This document shows positions 37,638-48,109 of a stretch of 64,000 nucleotides of DNA, piece by piece (the stretch's first letter is position 1; each line of letters begins with the position of its first letter). The notes below the pieces were generated by a model. That model worked only from the letters and a program-made list of their open reading frames with translations, was not told the DNA's origin and did no database searches. Position numbers and translations under genes: made by a program. The DNA comes from Streptococcus equi subsp. equi (GTDB lineage Bacteria; Bacillota; Bacilli; Lactobacillales; Streptococcaceae), in contig LR134389.1 in NCBI GenBank assembly GCA_900637675.1, forward strand, positions 1,860,001-1,924,000, in the 5' to 3' direction.

Positions 37638-38852
37638 CTAGGCCTTCTTTTGCTTCCAGAAGGCATTTTCAGCAATGGCTGTAAAGAGGACATCAGTTGA
37701 TGAATTAAGGGCTGTTTCACAGGAATCCTGAATCACACCAACAATAAAGCCAACCCCGACAACCTGCATAGCCAAATCACTTGAGATCCCAAAAAGGCTA
37801 CATGCCACTGGAATAAGAAGGAGAGAGCCTCCTGTAACACCAGAAGCGCCACAGGCTGAGATAGCCGCAACCACACTCAAAAGCAGGGCAGTCAGAAAAT
37901 CAATCTGAATACCAAAGGTATTGACAGCAGCAAGTGTCAAAACATTGATCGTGATGGCTGCTCCTCCCATATTAATCATTGCACCTAGGGGAATAGATAC
38001 TAAATAGGTCGCCTGACTTAGTCCCAAGTCCTCACATAGCTGCAAATTGACTGGAATGTTTGCTGCCGAGCTTCTTGTGAAAAAGGCTGTAAGGCCAGAA
38101 TCCTTTAAACATCTAAAAACAAGAGGATAAGGATTTTGATGAGTCAGGACAAAGGCAAGCAAAGGGTTAACCACTAGCGCTACAAAGAGCATCGTTCCCA
38201 CCAAGACCAGAATTAAAAGAGCATAATCAGACAAAATGCTAATGCCATTTTCAGAAACAGTTGAAAAGACCAAGCCCATAATGCCAATCGGTGCGACATT
38301 GATAATCCAAACGACAATTTGTGAGGTCACATCTGCCGCTGTTTTGATCAAATGCTTAAAATCTGAAGGAACAGACTTGAGGGCTAAGCCAAAGATCAAT
38401 GCCCAAGCTAAGACACCAATATAATTGGCAGTAGCTAAAGCATTAATAGGATTATCCACTAGCTTTAATAAAAGCGTCTGAAAGACCTGAACAATACCTT
38501 GTGGTGGTGAAAGCTCAGTATTAACCGGAGTATTTAAGGTTAAGGTTAGAGGAAATAGGTAATTAGCAATAACAGCAACCAAGGCCGCCAGAAAGGTTCC
38601 AAGCAAATAAAGCACAATAATCAAGGTCATATTGGTTTGCTGTCCTGACCTTTGGTGAGAGATAGCTTGTGCCACCAAGGCAAAAACCAAGAGAGGAGCT
38701 ATCGCCTTTAAAGCCCCAACAAAAAGCTGCCCCAAAATGCCAATCGCTGTCACATCAGGCAATAAAATCCCCAAAAGAAGTCCTATAACGACCCCGATTC
38801 CTATTTTTTTAATCAGGTTGGTCCTGACCCATAAGTCACGAATTCTTTTCAT
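37638..38852 (-). CDS. sstT: Serine/threonine:sodium symporter SstT
   Basis: A 404-residue member of the dicarboxylate/amino acid:cation symporter family, with eight membrane helices and two re-entrant loops. Characteristic parts are [36 protein letters not shown] and [25 protein letters not shown]. It takes up L-Ser and L-Thr with Na+. It has its own promoter at 38886-38914. Confidence 0.94.
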   Translation of the reverse strand: MKRIRDLWVRTNLIKKIGIGVVIGLLLGILLPDVTAIGILGQLFVGALKAIAPLLVFALVAQAISHQRSGQQTNMTLIIVLYLLGTFLAALVAVIANYLFPLTLTLNTPVNTELSPPQGIVQVFQTLLLKLVDNPINALATANYIGVLAWALIFGLALKSVPSDFKHLIKTAADVTSQIVVWIINVAPIGIMGLVFSTVSENGISILSDYALLILVLVGTMLFVALVVNPLLAFVLTHQNPYPLVFRCLKDSGLTAFFTRSSAANIPVNLQLCEDLGLSQATYLVSIPLGAMINMGGAAITINVLTLAAVNTFGIQIDFLTALLLSVVAAISACGASGVTGGSLLLIPVACSLFGISSDLAMQVVGVGFIVGVIQDSCETALNSSTDVLFTAIAENAFWKQKKA

Positions 38853-38885
38853 GTTATTTATCCTCGCTCAAGTTAGATGTTTTTT

Positions 38886-38914
38886 ATCATAATATAATTT
38901 TAGTTATTCGTCAA
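38886..38914 (-). promoter_or_regulatory. Promoter of sstT
   Basis: TTGACG (38909-38914) and TATGAT (38886-38891) are 17 bp apart on the minus strand. Confidence 0.75.
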
Positions 38915-39167
38915 ATCAAGCAAGGATGTTATACACCGCTGCAGCCCCACCATCATAAGCTAGCTGACAGATTCTTTCATCAATAAGACAGCAAATCTCT
39001 CATCAAAGCTCCCCAAGCCTTGGACCACTCTTTCTAGCAAGGCTTGATTAGAGATTCAGCAGGTGAGCAAGTCCTCTCAAAAGCTGTAAAATAAAGGCTA
39101 AGCTGCTTTATCCAGATACCCCTCAGCGCTTTTTTAGGTCTCAGCTTGATCTATCGTCTGATAATTG
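38915..39167. other. Intergenic stretch between the sstT and brnQ promoters
   Basis: No gene is supported. One weak stem (AAGCCTTG with CAAGGCTT, about 39023-39053) is the only structure noticed. Confidence 0.35.
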
Positions 39168-39196
39168 TTGACGACTTTCAGAAACTTAGGTATAAT
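39168..39196 (+). promoter_or_regulatory. Promoter of brnQ
   Basis: TTGACG (39168-39173) and TATAAT (39191-39196) are 17 bp apart. The 5' UTR is about 77 nt, too short for a T-box leader. Confidence 0.82.
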
Positions 39197-39279
39197 AGCA
39201 ACTGTTATTATTTTCAAGAGTTTTCAATTAAATTATTGGAATCTTCAAATTTATATCAAAAGAAAGACTTATTAAGGCA

Positions 39280-40665
39280 ATGAAAGAAAAAAATGTCTAT
39301 ATCGTTATTGGCTTTATGCTGTTTGCTCTCTTTTTTGGTGCAGCAAATCTCATTTATCCGGCCTTTCTTGGCATCTATTCAGGACAAAATATCCCTTGGT
39401 CCATTATTGGCTTTTGCTTGACTGGTGTGTCTTTACCCTTGCTTGGTGTCATTGCTGTTGCAAGGTCAGGCTCTGATGATGTTGAAAGCCTGGCTCGGCC
39501 AATTTCAAAATGGTATGCTATCCTTTACTCATCAATCCTGTATTTGTCCATTGGTCCTTTCTTTGCTATTCCTAGAACAGGCGCTACCTCCTTCTCTGTT
39601 GGGATTGCCCCGATATTAGGAGATAGCATCATCAATAAAGCCATCTATGCTGTGCTATTTTTTGGCTTATCCTACTTTTTGGCTATTAGACCAAGCAAGC
39701 TAGCAGAAAGCATTGGTAAATTTCTGACACCGACGCTATTGGTTGTGATTACTATTTTAATCATTGCCTCCTTTGTTCACCCAGCTGGAGACTATGGCGA
39801 AGCCTTTAATGCTGGAGCAGGTATCAACAATGCCTTTAAGGACGTTCCCTTTATTGCAGGTCTTATTCAAGGCTACGGCACTATGGATGCTTTAGCTTCC
39901 TTGGTTTTTGCCATATTAGTCATTGAAGCAACCAAGCAATTTGGCGCTAAAACCGATCAGGAAATCACTAAAATCACCCTTATCTCTGGGGCCATTGCCA
40001 TTTTGCTGCTAGCCTTTGTTTATATTTTTGTGGGACGGATCGGTGCGACCTCACAATCTCTTTTCCCTTTTGTTGATGGGCATTTTACCCTAAACAACAG
40101 CGCTGTCAATGGAGGACAAATTTTAAGCCACGCCTCACGATTTTACCTAGGTAGCATTGGGCAAGCCTTCCTTGCGATTGTGATTTTCCTAGCCTGTCTG
40201 ACCACCTCAACCGGTCTTATCACCTCAAGTGCAGAGTATTTCCACAAGCTAATGCCAAGGGTATCACATGTTGCTTGGGCAACTCTATTTACCCTTGTAT
40301 CTGCCTTTTTCTACTTCGGTGGCTTGTCAGTTATTATCAATTGGTCATCTCCTATTTTGTACCTCTTGTACCCACTGACTGTCGATTTGATTGTTCTTGT
40401 TCTGATCCAAAAGTCATTTGGCAATGCCCCTCTTGTCTACAGAACGACGATTGGCCTTACCATCATTCCAGCATTGTATGACGCCCTAGCTACCCTCTCA
40501 CAGCTAACCAAGCTCTTTACCTTGCCTGATGGTCTTTCCTATTTCTTTGAAAGGTTGGTTCCACTCGGCCAATTTTCAATGGGCTGGATTAGCTTTTCCA
40601 TCCTAGGCTTTGTCTTAGGTCTCATCATCAGCAAGACAAAAGGACTTCACCCTACAGCATCATGA
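39280..40665 (+). CDS. brnQ: Branched-chain amino acid transporter BrnQ (LIVCS family)
   Basis: A 461-residue protein with about twelve membrane helices. The N-terminal LFALFFGAANLIYPAFLG is diagnostic for the LIVCS family of Na+-coupled Ile/Leu/Val carriers; ACLTTSTGLITSSAEYF is another conserved stretch. It has a clear promoter and a terminator. The ribosome site (TTAAGG) is weak. Confidence 0.94.
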   Translation: MKEKNVYIVIGFMLFALFFGAANLIYPAFLGIYSGQNIPWSIIGFCLTGVSLPLLGVIAVARSGSDDVESLARPISKWYAILYSSILYLSIGPFFAIPRTGATSFSVGIAPILGDSIINKAIYAVLFFGLSYFLAIRPSKLAESIGKFLTPTLLVVITILIIASFVHPAGDYGEAFNAGAGINNAFKDVPFIAGLIQGYGTMDALASLVFAILVIEATKQFGAKTDQEITKITLISGAIAILLLAFVYIFVGRIGATSQSLFPFVDGHFTLNNSAVNGGQILSHASRFYLGSIGQAFLAIVIFLACLTTSTGLITSSAEYFHKLMPRVSHVAWATLFTLVSAFFYFGGLSVIINWSSPILYLLYPLTVDLIVLVLIQKSFGNAPLVYRTTIGLTIIPALYDALATLSQLTKLFTLPDGLSYFFERLVPLGQFSMGWISFSILGFVLGLIISKTKGLHPTAS

Positions 40666-40668
40666 CAT

Positions 40669-40715
40669 TAAAAAACTGCTTGGAGCTAATAAAGCTCTGA
40701 GCAGTTTTATTATTT
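40669..40715. terminator. Bidirectional terminator between brnQ and metI
   Basis: AAAACTGCTTGGAGCT pairs with AGCTCTGAGCAGTTTT around AATAA; T/A runs lie on both sides, so it can serve brnQ (plus) and metI (minus). Confidence 0.8.
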
Positions 40716-41401
40716 GTGACTAAAATGCCTTGTCAGGCTGTCTCCAATAAATTGAATCGCAAAGATCAGCAAGAGAATAATAAGGGTGGCAACCCACGTC
40801 ACATCATTGTTAAAACGGTTATAGCCATAGGAAATCGCGACATTACCAAGCCCTCCAGCACCAATAGCTCCTGCCATCGCTGTCTCACCAACCAAGGAAA
40901 TCAAGGTCACTGTTGACACACGAATCAGGTCTGGTAAGCCCTCACTCAGATAAACCCTGACAATATCCCAGAAGGTAGCTCCTGAAGCCTGTGCAGCCTC
41001 AATCACACCTCTATCAAGCTCTGAAAAACAACCTGGACCTGACGCGCAAAAAAAGGAAAGGTTGCAAAGGTCAAAGGCACCAGAGCTGCGGTTGCACCCA
41101 AGGTTGTCCCCATAATCAGATAAGTAAAGCTTGCCAGGATAGCAATTAATATAACAAAGGGAATAGCCCGAAAAATCGACGTGAGCTTATCTAGAAGCCA
41201 ACAAACCAGTCGATTTTCAATCACCCCATCTGGCCCCATCAGTACCAGCAAAAGACCAATAAATAAACCAATAGCTCCACCTACAATAAATGGAACGATC
41301 GTCATGTACAAGGTATTCCAAATGGCTACTCCCCAGCCAGCATCACCAGACCAGCCAAGCTCATAAACATTTGGCAAATAAGCCTGAAACAATTCTAACA
41401 T
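40710..41401 (-). pseudogene. metI: Methionine ABC transporter permease MetI, frameshifted
   Basis: The first 127 residues (from MLELFQAYLPN) are a normal MetI with three membrane helices to FFARQVQVVF. The frame then shifts to SLIEV and stop, while the continuation ELDRGVIEAAQASGATFWDIVRVYLSEGLPDLIR is in the next frame. Restoring one T in the run at about 41024-41028 (TTTTT to TTTTTT) gives the expected VVFSELDRG. The conserved EAA loop lies after the break. A single-base deletion in a homopolymer can be a sequencing error, a true mutation or a slippery phase switch. Confidence 0.88.
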
Positions 41402-42466
41402 TTAAGCCCCTCTCTTTAAAATAGTGACATCGACGCCAGCCTCATGCAAGGCTTTTTCTGCCGCCTCAATACTTGCTGCTGCACCTTCAAAAACAACAAT
41501 CATCTCACCAACTGGTACCTGATCTAAGATTTCAATATTCCCATAAAGAATGTTAGCGGTCACCTCAAACTGGCGATAAATCTGGTTAAGTAAAGGCTCG
41601 TCAGTCGATGTCCCTGCATACTTGAGCTGAGCTAAAATAGCATTAGCTGGTAGCTCCTTGACAATATCCTGCTGGTTAATTTTCTCAAGTGCCTCATCAA
41701 TCCCAGTCGCTGTCTTGATAAACTCCTGCGTCAAAGGCTCTCTTGGATTTGAGAAGATATCCAAAACACTGCCTTCTTCAATCAAGGTTCCCTGCTGCAT
41801 AACAGCCACACGATGACAAATATCCTTGACAATCTGCATTTCATGCGTAATCATGACAATCGTTAAGCCTAGCCTGCGGTTTAATTCCTGCAAAAGAGCG
41901 AGAATCTGCTTGGTCGTTTTAGGATCTAGCGCTGAGGTGGCCTCGTCAGAAATCAATATTTTAGGGTCATTGGCAAGGGCACGCGCAATAGCAACCCTCT
42001 GCTTTTGACCACCAGACAGCTGTGCTGGATAATTGTCTGCACGCTCAGATAAGCCTACTAATTCTAATAGCTCAGTCACCTTCCTTTCTCTTTCAGCCTT
42101 AGGCAATCGAGAATGGCGCAGAGCAAAGGCAACATTTTCCTTAGCTGTTTTTTGTGCCATAAGATTGAAATGCTGAAAAATCATGCCAATATCACGACGC
42201 TTCTCACGTAGGCTATTAGCAGACAGCTGAACCTTGCCTTGATCAAAGGTCAGCTCCCCATCAATTGTAATGCTTCCCTTTGTTGGCTGCTGCAGCAGGT
42301 TAATCACACGCACTAGGGTTGATTTGCCAGCACCAGAATAGCCAACAATGCCATAAATATCCCCTTGGTTGATATGAAGCGTTACATCCTTAACAGCTTC
42401 AATCACACGTTTTTTTTGGTGAAAGGTAATATCAATATGATCTAATTGAATCATTGGTTCACTCAT
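41402..42466 (-). CDS. metN: Methionine ABC transporter ATP-binding protein MetN
   Basis: A 354-residue ATPase: Walker [14 protein letters not shown]-loop FQHFNLMAQ, signature [15 protein letters not shown], Walker [14 protein letters not shown] and H-loop ITHE. The C-terminal ACT-like NIL domain (last about 100 residues) binds methionine and inhibits uptake when Met is plentiful. It overlaps the upstream M20 peptidase gene by 8 bp and is followed at once by metI. Confidence 0.95.
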   Translation of the reverse strand: MSEPMIQLDHIDITFHQKKRVIEAVKDVTLHINQGDIYGIVGYSGAGKSTLVRVINLLQQPTKGSITIDGELTFDQGKVQLSANSLREKRRDIGMIFQHFNLMAQKTAKENVAFALRHSRLPKAERERKVTELLELVGLSERADNYPAQLSGGQKQRVAIARALANDPKILISDEATSALDPKTTKQILALLQELNRRLGLTIVMITHEMQIVKDICHRVAVMQQGTLIEEGSVLDIFSNPREPLTQEFIKTATGIDEALEKINQQDIVKELPANAILAQLKYAGTSTDEPLLNQIYRQFEVTANILYGNIEILDQVPVGEMIVVFEGAAASIEAAEKALHEAGVDVTILKRGA

Positions 42467-43829
42467 AAGATGTTATTAACTCCTCTATTAATGCAATATG
42501 CCGACAATAATCTACAATAGCAATGTTTTCATCACCTGCATGATCACAACTATTAGAATGCCCTAAGCCAAAAGCGGCAATCGGAACCTGCAGGGCTTCA
42601 AAAACAGTATGCATAGGGCCTGTTCCTGCCGATGTCGGCAAAAGAGATAGCCCCTTAGGGTAAAAAGGCTGAGCTGCTGCAATCAGCTGACTAATAGCAG
42701 ACGATGAAAGATCACTCCGATAGCTCATCTCACCCAAAGTATAGGTCAGCTTGATCTGGTCAAAGCCCTTATTGAGCAAATAAGACCTAATCTGATCAAA
42801 GACATACTCAGGCTCTAAGCCAGGAACCAAACGAACCTCCATTTTAGGAGTAGCCTGTGAAGGAATGATGGTCTTAACTCCTTGTCCTTGATAGCCAGTC
42901 CACAGCCCTTGAATGTTAATGGAGGGCTGAAAGTAATAAGCTGCTAACAATTGACGACGCTCTGATTGTAACATAGGAAGCTCCAGTCCGTAAAGCTTTT
43001 TTAGAGCTTGAGCATTCTCAATTGCATAGGTCTCAACTAAATCTAGCTCTCGCTCAGTTGGCGGAACGACTTTTTGATAAATACCAGGCACCAGCAATTC
43101 CCCACGATGGTTCCGCAGGCTTGATAGGGCCTGAAGCAAATACCAGGCTGCTGACTCGATAACACCACCATATTTAAAATGAATATCACAACGAGCACTA
43201 TCTACTGACATCTCAAAGGTCAAAATCCCCTTATTGCCGCCAGTTATTTCAAGCTGATCATGCTCATTACGAATGCCCTGCTCCCAAATCAAAAGCTCTG
43301 CTCCCTTTAGCTGGTCTGCGTATTTAGCCAGATACCGATCTAAATCTACCGAAGCTGACTCCTCAGCTCCCTCCATCATAAAGACAATATTAAGCGGAAG
43401 GTCTGCATGCTCCTTTAGATACCTGACGACAGCCGTCAATCTCGCAATGATATGCCCCTTGTCATCATCAACGCCGCGCGCAAACAAATAGCCATCACGC
43501 TCTGTTAAGGTAAAGGGATCACTCGTCCACTTTTGATCACTATCTGCTGGCACTGTATCGTAATGATTGTAAAATATCAGTGTCTTAGCAGCTGGCCTAG
43601 AGCTATTAAAGCGTGCTAGGACAAAGGGAGCTGCATAAGTCTTATCAACAATAGCCTCAGCACCAGCCTGAGCAAACAGCTCCTTTAGGTAGGCTGCTGT
43701 CTCTTCTAAGCCGATACCTTGAGCAAAAATAGACCTACTGGCAATCAATTGCCCCAACGACACAAGATAATCCTGTGTGAGCTGATCCTCCCAAAGCCTT
43801 GTTAAGTACTGCTGATCCGTTTTTGTCAT
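42459..43829 (-). CDS. M20 family metallopeptidase in the methionine locus
   Basis: A 456-residue zinc peptidase of the ArgE/DapE/carnosinase type. Metal ligands are in [26 protein letters not shown] and [12 protein letters not shown]; the last His is in [15 protein letters not shown]. It probably cleaves short or N-acylated peptides, perhaps releasing methionine for the transporter, because it lies between metQ and metN in the same order as in pneumococcus. Substrate is not known from sequence. Confidence 0.88.
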   Translation of the reverse strand: MTKTDQQYLTRLWEDQLTQDYLVSLGQLIASRSIFAQGIGLEETAAYLKELFAQAGAEAIVDKTYAAPFVLARFNSSRPAAKTLIFYNHYDTVPADSDQKWTSDPFTLTERDGYLFARGVDDDKGHIIARLTAVVRYLKEHADLPLNIVFMMEGAEESASVDLDRYLAKYADQLKGAELLIWEQGIRNEHDQLEITGGNKGILTFEMSVDSARCDIHFKYGGVIESAAWYLLQALSSLRNHRGELLVPGIYQKVVPPTERELDLVETYAIENAQALKKLYGLELPMLQSERRQLLAAYYFQPSINIQGLWTGYQGQGVKTIIPSQATPKMEVRLVPGLEPEYVFDQIRSYLLNKGFDQIKLTYTLGEMSYRSDLSSSAISQLIAAAQPFYPKGLSLLPTSAGTGPMHTVFEALQVPIAAFGLGHSNSCDHAGDENIAIVDYCRHIALIEELITSYE

Positions 43830-43906
43830 GTGTTTTCCCCCTAATATAAGAAAGGGCGTGCTTCACACGCCTCAATCCTCCTGTTACTAATATTACCTAT
43901 TATCCC

Positions 43907-44752
43907 TTACCATACAGGGACGTCAACACCATTTGAGGTTTTATCCACAACCTTCTTCACAGCATCTGTATGGTAGGCCTTGATTAATGCCTTAATCGCG
44001 TCTGCCTTAGCAGACTTTTCCCAATCCTTTTGAGCAGCAATGATATTAATCCATTGCTTGGCATTCTCATCAGCCTTTTCCTTAAAAAGAGAGGTTTTAA
44101 AATCAATTTTCGCAGGAACGGCATAGCTATTATTAACAATAGCGGCATCAGCTGACGTCAAGGCACGTGCTGTCTGACTCGCATCTAATTCTTTAATATC
44201 TAGCTTTTTCTTATTTTCTGTAATATTTGCAATGGTTGCCAGCTTATCACCTGACACATTGAGCTTGATCAAGCCGGCTGCTTGAAGCACATACAGGGCA
44301 CGGCTTTCATTTGTTGCATCGTTTGGCACTGCAATTTGCGCACCATCTGGAAGCTCATCTACTGACTGGTATTTAGCCTTACCGTCTTGACTAGTCCCTG
44401 AAAAGAGATGAATCGGACTGATATAGGTTTCAGCAATAGCCTTCAAATCTGCCTTATTTTCCTTATTCCAATTATCCAAAAAGTTATAGTGCTGGAATGA
44501 ATTGATATCAACCTCACCATTAGCAACTGCCTTGTTGGGCTGAGAATAATCTGTGAACTCTTTATACTTTAGAGTGATCTTATCCTTTTTCAGCAGCTCT
44601 TCAATCTTATCCCATCTGGCTTGATCAGATGCCGTTTTAGTCATTACCCCAATGGTCAAGGTATTTTTGTCGTCCTGCTTACCAGAGCAGGCTACTAGAG
44701 CTATTGAAGCAAGAGCAAGGCTAACAAAGCCGACAGCTTTTTTAATATTCAT
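43907..44752 (-). CDS. metQ: Methionine-binding lipoprotein MetQ
   Basis: A 281-residue lipoprotein with a signal peptide and lipobox ALVACSGK (lipid-anchored Cys near 22). NlpA-family features are LTIGVMTKTASDQARWD, VANGEVDINSFQHYNFLDNWN and IAVPNDATNESRALYVLQAAGLI. It delivers methionine to MetNI. I chose MNIKKAVGF behind TGAGGAAC. Upstream is a candidate MtaR operator. Confidence 0.94.
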   Translation of the reverse strand: MNIKKAVGFVSLALASIALVACSGKQDDKNTLTIGVMTKTASDQARWDKIEELLKKDKITLKYKEFTDYSQPNKAVANGEVDINSFQHYNFLDNWNKENKADLKAIAETYISPIHLFSGTSQDGKAKYQSVDELPDGAQIAVPNDATNESRALYVLQAAGLIKLNVSGDKLATIANITENKKKLDIKELDASQTARALTSADAAIVNNSYAVPAKIDFKTSLFKEKADENAKQWINIIAAQKDWEKSAKADAIKALIKAYHTDAVKKVVDKTSNGVDVPVW

Positions 44753-45122
44753 ATTTTGTTCCTCAATTTCTTTTTTCAATGAGTTTATTTTATACGAAAT
44801 AGCTCTCGCATTCAAATTGGTAAATTTTAGGATAAGGTATAGCCATTAGCTATAATCTCTAGTCAAAACACCAAACCTAAACCAACTGACAGACTAGCCA
44901 AGCAAGCATTAATTAAGTCAAGGCTCTTACTACAGACCTTTTACCTCAAAACCACCCTCGAAATAAGGCAACAGATCTTAATAGCTGCTGCCCTAGACAC
45001 TAGGTTACTTTAAAAGCCCTAGTAGGCAACAAAGGCATTTAAAAAGGCTTAAAAGCAAGCCTTCTAACAGCTTGGTTTTAAGCCAAATAGTCGCTTATAT
45101 CGTTGTTGGTCTTTCAGCCAAT
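44753..45122. other. Intergenic stretch with metQ control region
   Basis: The metQ-proximal part holds a probable promoter (TTGAAT and TAAAAT, 17 bp apart, about 44784-44812) and the palindrome at 44838-44854. The rest, up to the gshT stop, shows nothing clear. Confidence 0.5.
44838..44854. promoter_or_regulatory. Candidate MtaR/MetR-type operator of metQ
   Basis: TATAGC-N5-GCTATA is a 17-bp palindrome with the same length and TATAG half-sites as the streptococcal Met-box (TATAGTTT.AAACTATA). It lies upstream of the -35, where LysR-type activators usually bind. Confidence 0.5.
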
Positions 45123-45968
45123 TTAGGATTTTGCTGTAGGAAGCTTCAAATCCTGCTTAGCTGGAACATAATCGCCACCTAGATACTTTTTAGCAATTTT
45201 ACTGAGTGTGCCATCAGCTGTCAGCTCCTCTAAGCGCTTATTGACAAAGGCCTGTAGCTCCTCTTGATCTTGACTAAAAATAAAGTAGATAAAGGGCTGC
45301 TCGCTTGTTGCCAGCTCAATTGTTTTCAAGTGATCTAAGCCTTGATTATCAATGATAGCATTAACCGTTGGGGCATCAAAAATCTTAAAATCAGCCTTGC
45401 CCTCATTCAGATTGGTTAGCATTTGAGTGATGGTTTCGTTGGTAAACTTTAGCTCAACAGGATTATCAGCATGCTCTTCGTTGAAGGCCTTTAGCTGAGC
45501 AGCAGTCGTTGTTCCCTGCACCACCTGTGTTGAATGACCCTTAATATCATCATAAGACTTGATATCACTATCCTTTGGCACAACTAGCACTGACGGAGTT
45601 GCACCAATTGGATAAGAAAACAAATATTTGACTGAGCGTTCCTTAGTGTATGAAATATTGTTGCCGCCCATTTGATATTTTCCAGAGTCTAAGCCCGTAA
45701 AAATAGATGACCATTCTGTTTTCTTAAATTGAAGCTTGTACTTCTCAGCATCTTTAAACACAGCCTTAGCCACTTCGATGTCATAGCCTGTCAATTGTCC
45801 TTCCTTTTCAAATGAGAAGGGGGCAGTTGTTCCAACTGTCGCAAAGATAACCTCTTTTGGTGTGTCCTTTGTGCTCGAAGCTGATTTTTCCTTTGTGCCA
45901 CATGCCGCTAGCATACCCACAGACAGTACGGCCAAGCCAGCTAAACCTAAATAACGTTTTATTGTCAT
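45123..45968 (-). CDS. gshT: Glutathione-binding ABC lipoprotein GshT
   Basis: A 281-residue lipoprotein (lipobox MLAACGTK) of the family-3 amino-acid-binding fold: IFATVGTTAPFSFEKEGQLTGYDIEVAKAVF and MGGNNISYTKERSVKYLFS. In pneumococcus and S. mutans the gene at this exact place beside metQ encodes GshT, which hands glutathione to the cystine importer TcyBC. No permease gene is adjacent here, in agreement. Cystine or another amino acid remains possible. Confidence 0.82.
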   Translation of the reverse strand: MTIKRYLGLAGLAVLSVGMLAACGTKEKSASSTKDTPKEVIFATVGTTAPFSFEKEGQLTGYDIEVAKAVFKDAEKYKLQFKKTEWSSIFTGLDSGKYQMGGNNISYTKERSVKYLFSYPIGATPSVLVVPKDSDIKSYDDIKGHSTQVVQGTTTAAQLKAFNEEHADNPVELKFTNETITQMLTNLNEGKADFKIFDAPTVNAIIDNQGLDHLKTIELATSEQPFIYFIFSQDQEELQAFVNKRLEELTADGTLSKIAKKYLGGDYVPAKQDLKLPTAKS

Positions 45969-46142
45969 TGTCCTCTACTCCTTTATGATTCATAAGATTA
46001 GTTTATCATTTTTTATCATAAGATACTAATGATTGAACTCTGCTAAAGCAGCACCATGTGACGATCAGCTACTACGTCAGCTGTTACCATAAAAGGCAGA
46101 TAGTCATACTCAGCCTCTACAGAGCTCGATTATAGGAAAATG

Positions 46143-46171
46143 AACAGAGCCGAGAAATCTCGGCTCTGTTT
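46143..46171. terminator. Bidirectional hairpin after yebC
   Basis: AACAGAGCCGAGA pairs perfectly with TCTCGGCTCTGTT around AA; T residues follow. It lies 19 bp after the yebC stop. Confidence 0.75.
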
Positions 46172-46189
46172 ACATGATAGTCTTAGGGC

Positions 46190-46906
46190 TTAGACATCAG
46201 CTACATTATGATAGACCTTTTGCACATCATCATCTGCTTCAAGGGCATCAACCAGCTTTTCAAAAACAGCAAGGTCATCCCCCTCAAGAGTTACCTCAGA
46301 CTGAGGAATCATCTCAAGCTCAGTCACCTGAAACTCTGATATACCTGATTCACGAAGAGCAAGAATAGCCTTATGCAGATCTGTTGGTGCTGTATAAACA
46401 GTAATTGATCCGTCTTCTGCCTCTACATCATCAACATCAACATCAGCCTCTAGGAGCAACTCAAAAATACTGTCTGCGTCATCGCCCTTAAAAACGATAA
46501 CCCCCTTTTTATCAAATAAGTAAGAAACTGATCCAGCCGCTCCCATATTACCACCATTTTTACCATAGGCAGCACGAACATTGGCAGCTGTACGGTTCAC
46601 ATTTGACGTCAAGGTGTCTACGATAATCATTGACCCATTTGGTCCAAAGCCCTCATAGCGTCCCTCAACAAAGGTCTCATCAGTATTACCCTTTGCCTTA
46701 TCAATGGCTTTATCAATAACATGCTTTGGCACCTGTGCCTGCTTTGCCCGATCAATGACAAACTTGAGGGCTGTATTCAACTCAGGATCAGGCTCTCCTT
46801 GCTTAGCAGCCACATAGATTTCAACACCAAACTTAGCATAAACCTTTGATGTTGCACCGTCTTTAGCAGTTTTTTTTGCAACAATATTTGCCCATTTACG
46901 TCCCAT
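46190..46906 (-). CDS. yebC: YebC/PmpR family protein
   Basis: A 238-residue member ([59 protein letters not shown]). Proteins of this family are described as DNA-binding regulators and, more recently, as factors relieving ribosome stalling at prolines. The streptococcal form beginning MGRKW is the YeeI-like group. Promoter at 46983-47010. Confidence 0.92.
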   Translation of the reverse strand: MGRKWANIVAKKTAKDGATSKVYAKFGVEIYVAAKQGEPDPELNTALKFVIDRAKQAQVPKHVIDKAIDKAKGNTDETFVEGRYEGFGPNGSMIIVDTLTSNVNRTAANVRAAYGKNGGNMGAAGSVSYLFDKKGVIVFKGDDADSIFELLLEADVDVDDVEAEDGSITVYTAPTDLHKAILALRESGISEFQVTELEMIPQSEVTLEGDDLAVFEKLVDALEADDDVQKVYHNVADV

Positions 46907-46982
46907 TGGATTCTCCTCTAAAATACAATTTTGATTAAGCTCTTTTTAGAATAAGCAGAGTTAAATTAGCTTTAACTCTATC

Positions 46983-47010
46983 ATTATAGCACTTTCAAAA
47001 GGGTTCGTAA
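46983..47010 (-). promoter_or_regulatory. Promoter of yebC
   Basis: TTACGA (47005-47010) and TATAAT (46983-46988), spacer 16 bp, minus strand. Confidence 0.6.
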
Positions 47011-47046
47011 ATTAGGAATAGCAGCCAGTGATATGCACTTAGCAGC

Positions 47047-47754
47047 TTAGTGCTGACAATAATAGCTAATAGCTCGGCTGACAAAGGCTGCCGTTCCTGC
47101 ACCACCCATATGATCAATAGCTGCTCTAAAGCGGTCATCCTCAAGATACATACAACCAAGAGCTGATAAGATCTCAGTTGAGCAATCGTAAAAGTGTTGA
47201 CTAATGTAATCCTGCAGAGCCTTTACCTGCTGCTGTACTGCTAGCTCTGCTACAGGCTGATCCAGCATACGACCAAAGATTGAAAAGATCTCCCCCATAT
47301 CCTTGATAAGCTGCTCTGCGCTAGGCTGATTGACTTTGGCCTCATAAGCCATATAGGCCTCTGTCTCTCCCCAACGCTCCTTAGCCTCTAGTTGAAAGGC
47401 TTCTAGCTGTGACTTACTATAAATGTCAAAGGTCATGGTTTCTTCTCCTTTTTGTAAAGTCCTAGCATGAGCAATAACCTTTTCTAAATGAGCCTTGCGT
47501 AGCTCTAGCATCTTAATCTGAGCAGCAAGGGCTGCTTGTTGGTCATAGCTAGGGCTGTCCAGCAATTGTTTAATCGTTTTTAGAGGAAATGCCAGCTCAC
47601 GAAACAGTAAGATGTCCTGTAGACGTCTCAAGGCAGCAGCATCATAAAAGCGATAACCATTTTCTCCCACCATTGTAGGAGGCAGCAGGCCTATCTCATG
47701 CAAGGTGCGTACACTAAGCCCTGTCAATTGACTAACCTCTTTTACGGTTTTCAT
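47047..47754 (-). CDS. MerR family regulator with TipAS-like domain
   Basis: A 235-residue regulator: N-terminal MerR winged helix (MKTVKEVSQLTGLSVRTLHEIGLLPPTMV, then YRFYDAAALRRLQDILLFREL), a dimerisation coiled coil (to about residue 105), and a C-terminal TipAS-type domain (SQLEAFQLEAKERWGETEAYMAYE). TipA-like proteins bind thiopeptides or other large ligands and activate stress or efflux genes. No target gene is adjacent; the target is unknown. AGGAGGAATACC precedes the start. Confidence 0.88.
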   Translation of the reverse strand: MKTVKEVSQLTGLSVRTLHEIGLLPPTMVGENGYRFYDAAALRRLQDILLFRELAFPLKTIKQLLDSPSYDQQAALAAQIKMLELRKAHLEKVIAHARTLQKGEETMTFDIYSKSQLEAFQLEAKERWGETEAYMAYEAKVNQPSAEQLIKDMGEIFSIFGRMLDQPVAELAVQQQVKALQDYISQHFYDCSTEILSALGCMYLEDDRFRAAIDHMGGAGTAAFVSRAISYYCQH

Positions 47755-48109
47755 GGTATTCCTCCTTAGTGAGGTCAAAAGAGCACCAACTAGTATGGCT
47801 ATTTCCACCTCAACAACAAGTATAGACTATCACGTAGGGAGAGAGTCAAGAACAAACTTAACTTTTTTGATCTTAAATGATAAGCTTCCATGAGCTGACA
47901 GTTCTTGCTAACTATCCTTCTTATCAGCAATGAAAAACAGCTTAGCAAGCAAAGGCAGTCTATCTGACCTTTATACCAGCAAAGAGTCACCTGAACTACT
48001 CTAATAACACCTTTACCAACTGACTATAGGGCCTACCCGAACTTCTTAGAAGCTCTTGCTGGTCCTCTAAGCGTGTCATACAAAGACAGTGGTTTGCTTC
48101 TAGTAACGC
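47755..48109. other. Intergenic stretch between tmcAL and the MerR-type gene
   Basis: No gene or terminator is supported. The MerR-type promoter should lie in 47760-47830, possibly with the long spacer typical of MerR-controlled promoters; I could not fix it. Confidence 0.35.

Noticed and set aside
38915..39167. Small RNA gene in the sstT-brnQ gap
   Set aside because: Only one weak stem and no internal promoter or terminator were found.
39197..39279. T-box or other amino-acid riboswitch in the brnQ leader
   Set aside because: The leader is only about 80 nt, lacks the T-box sequence and has no terminator.
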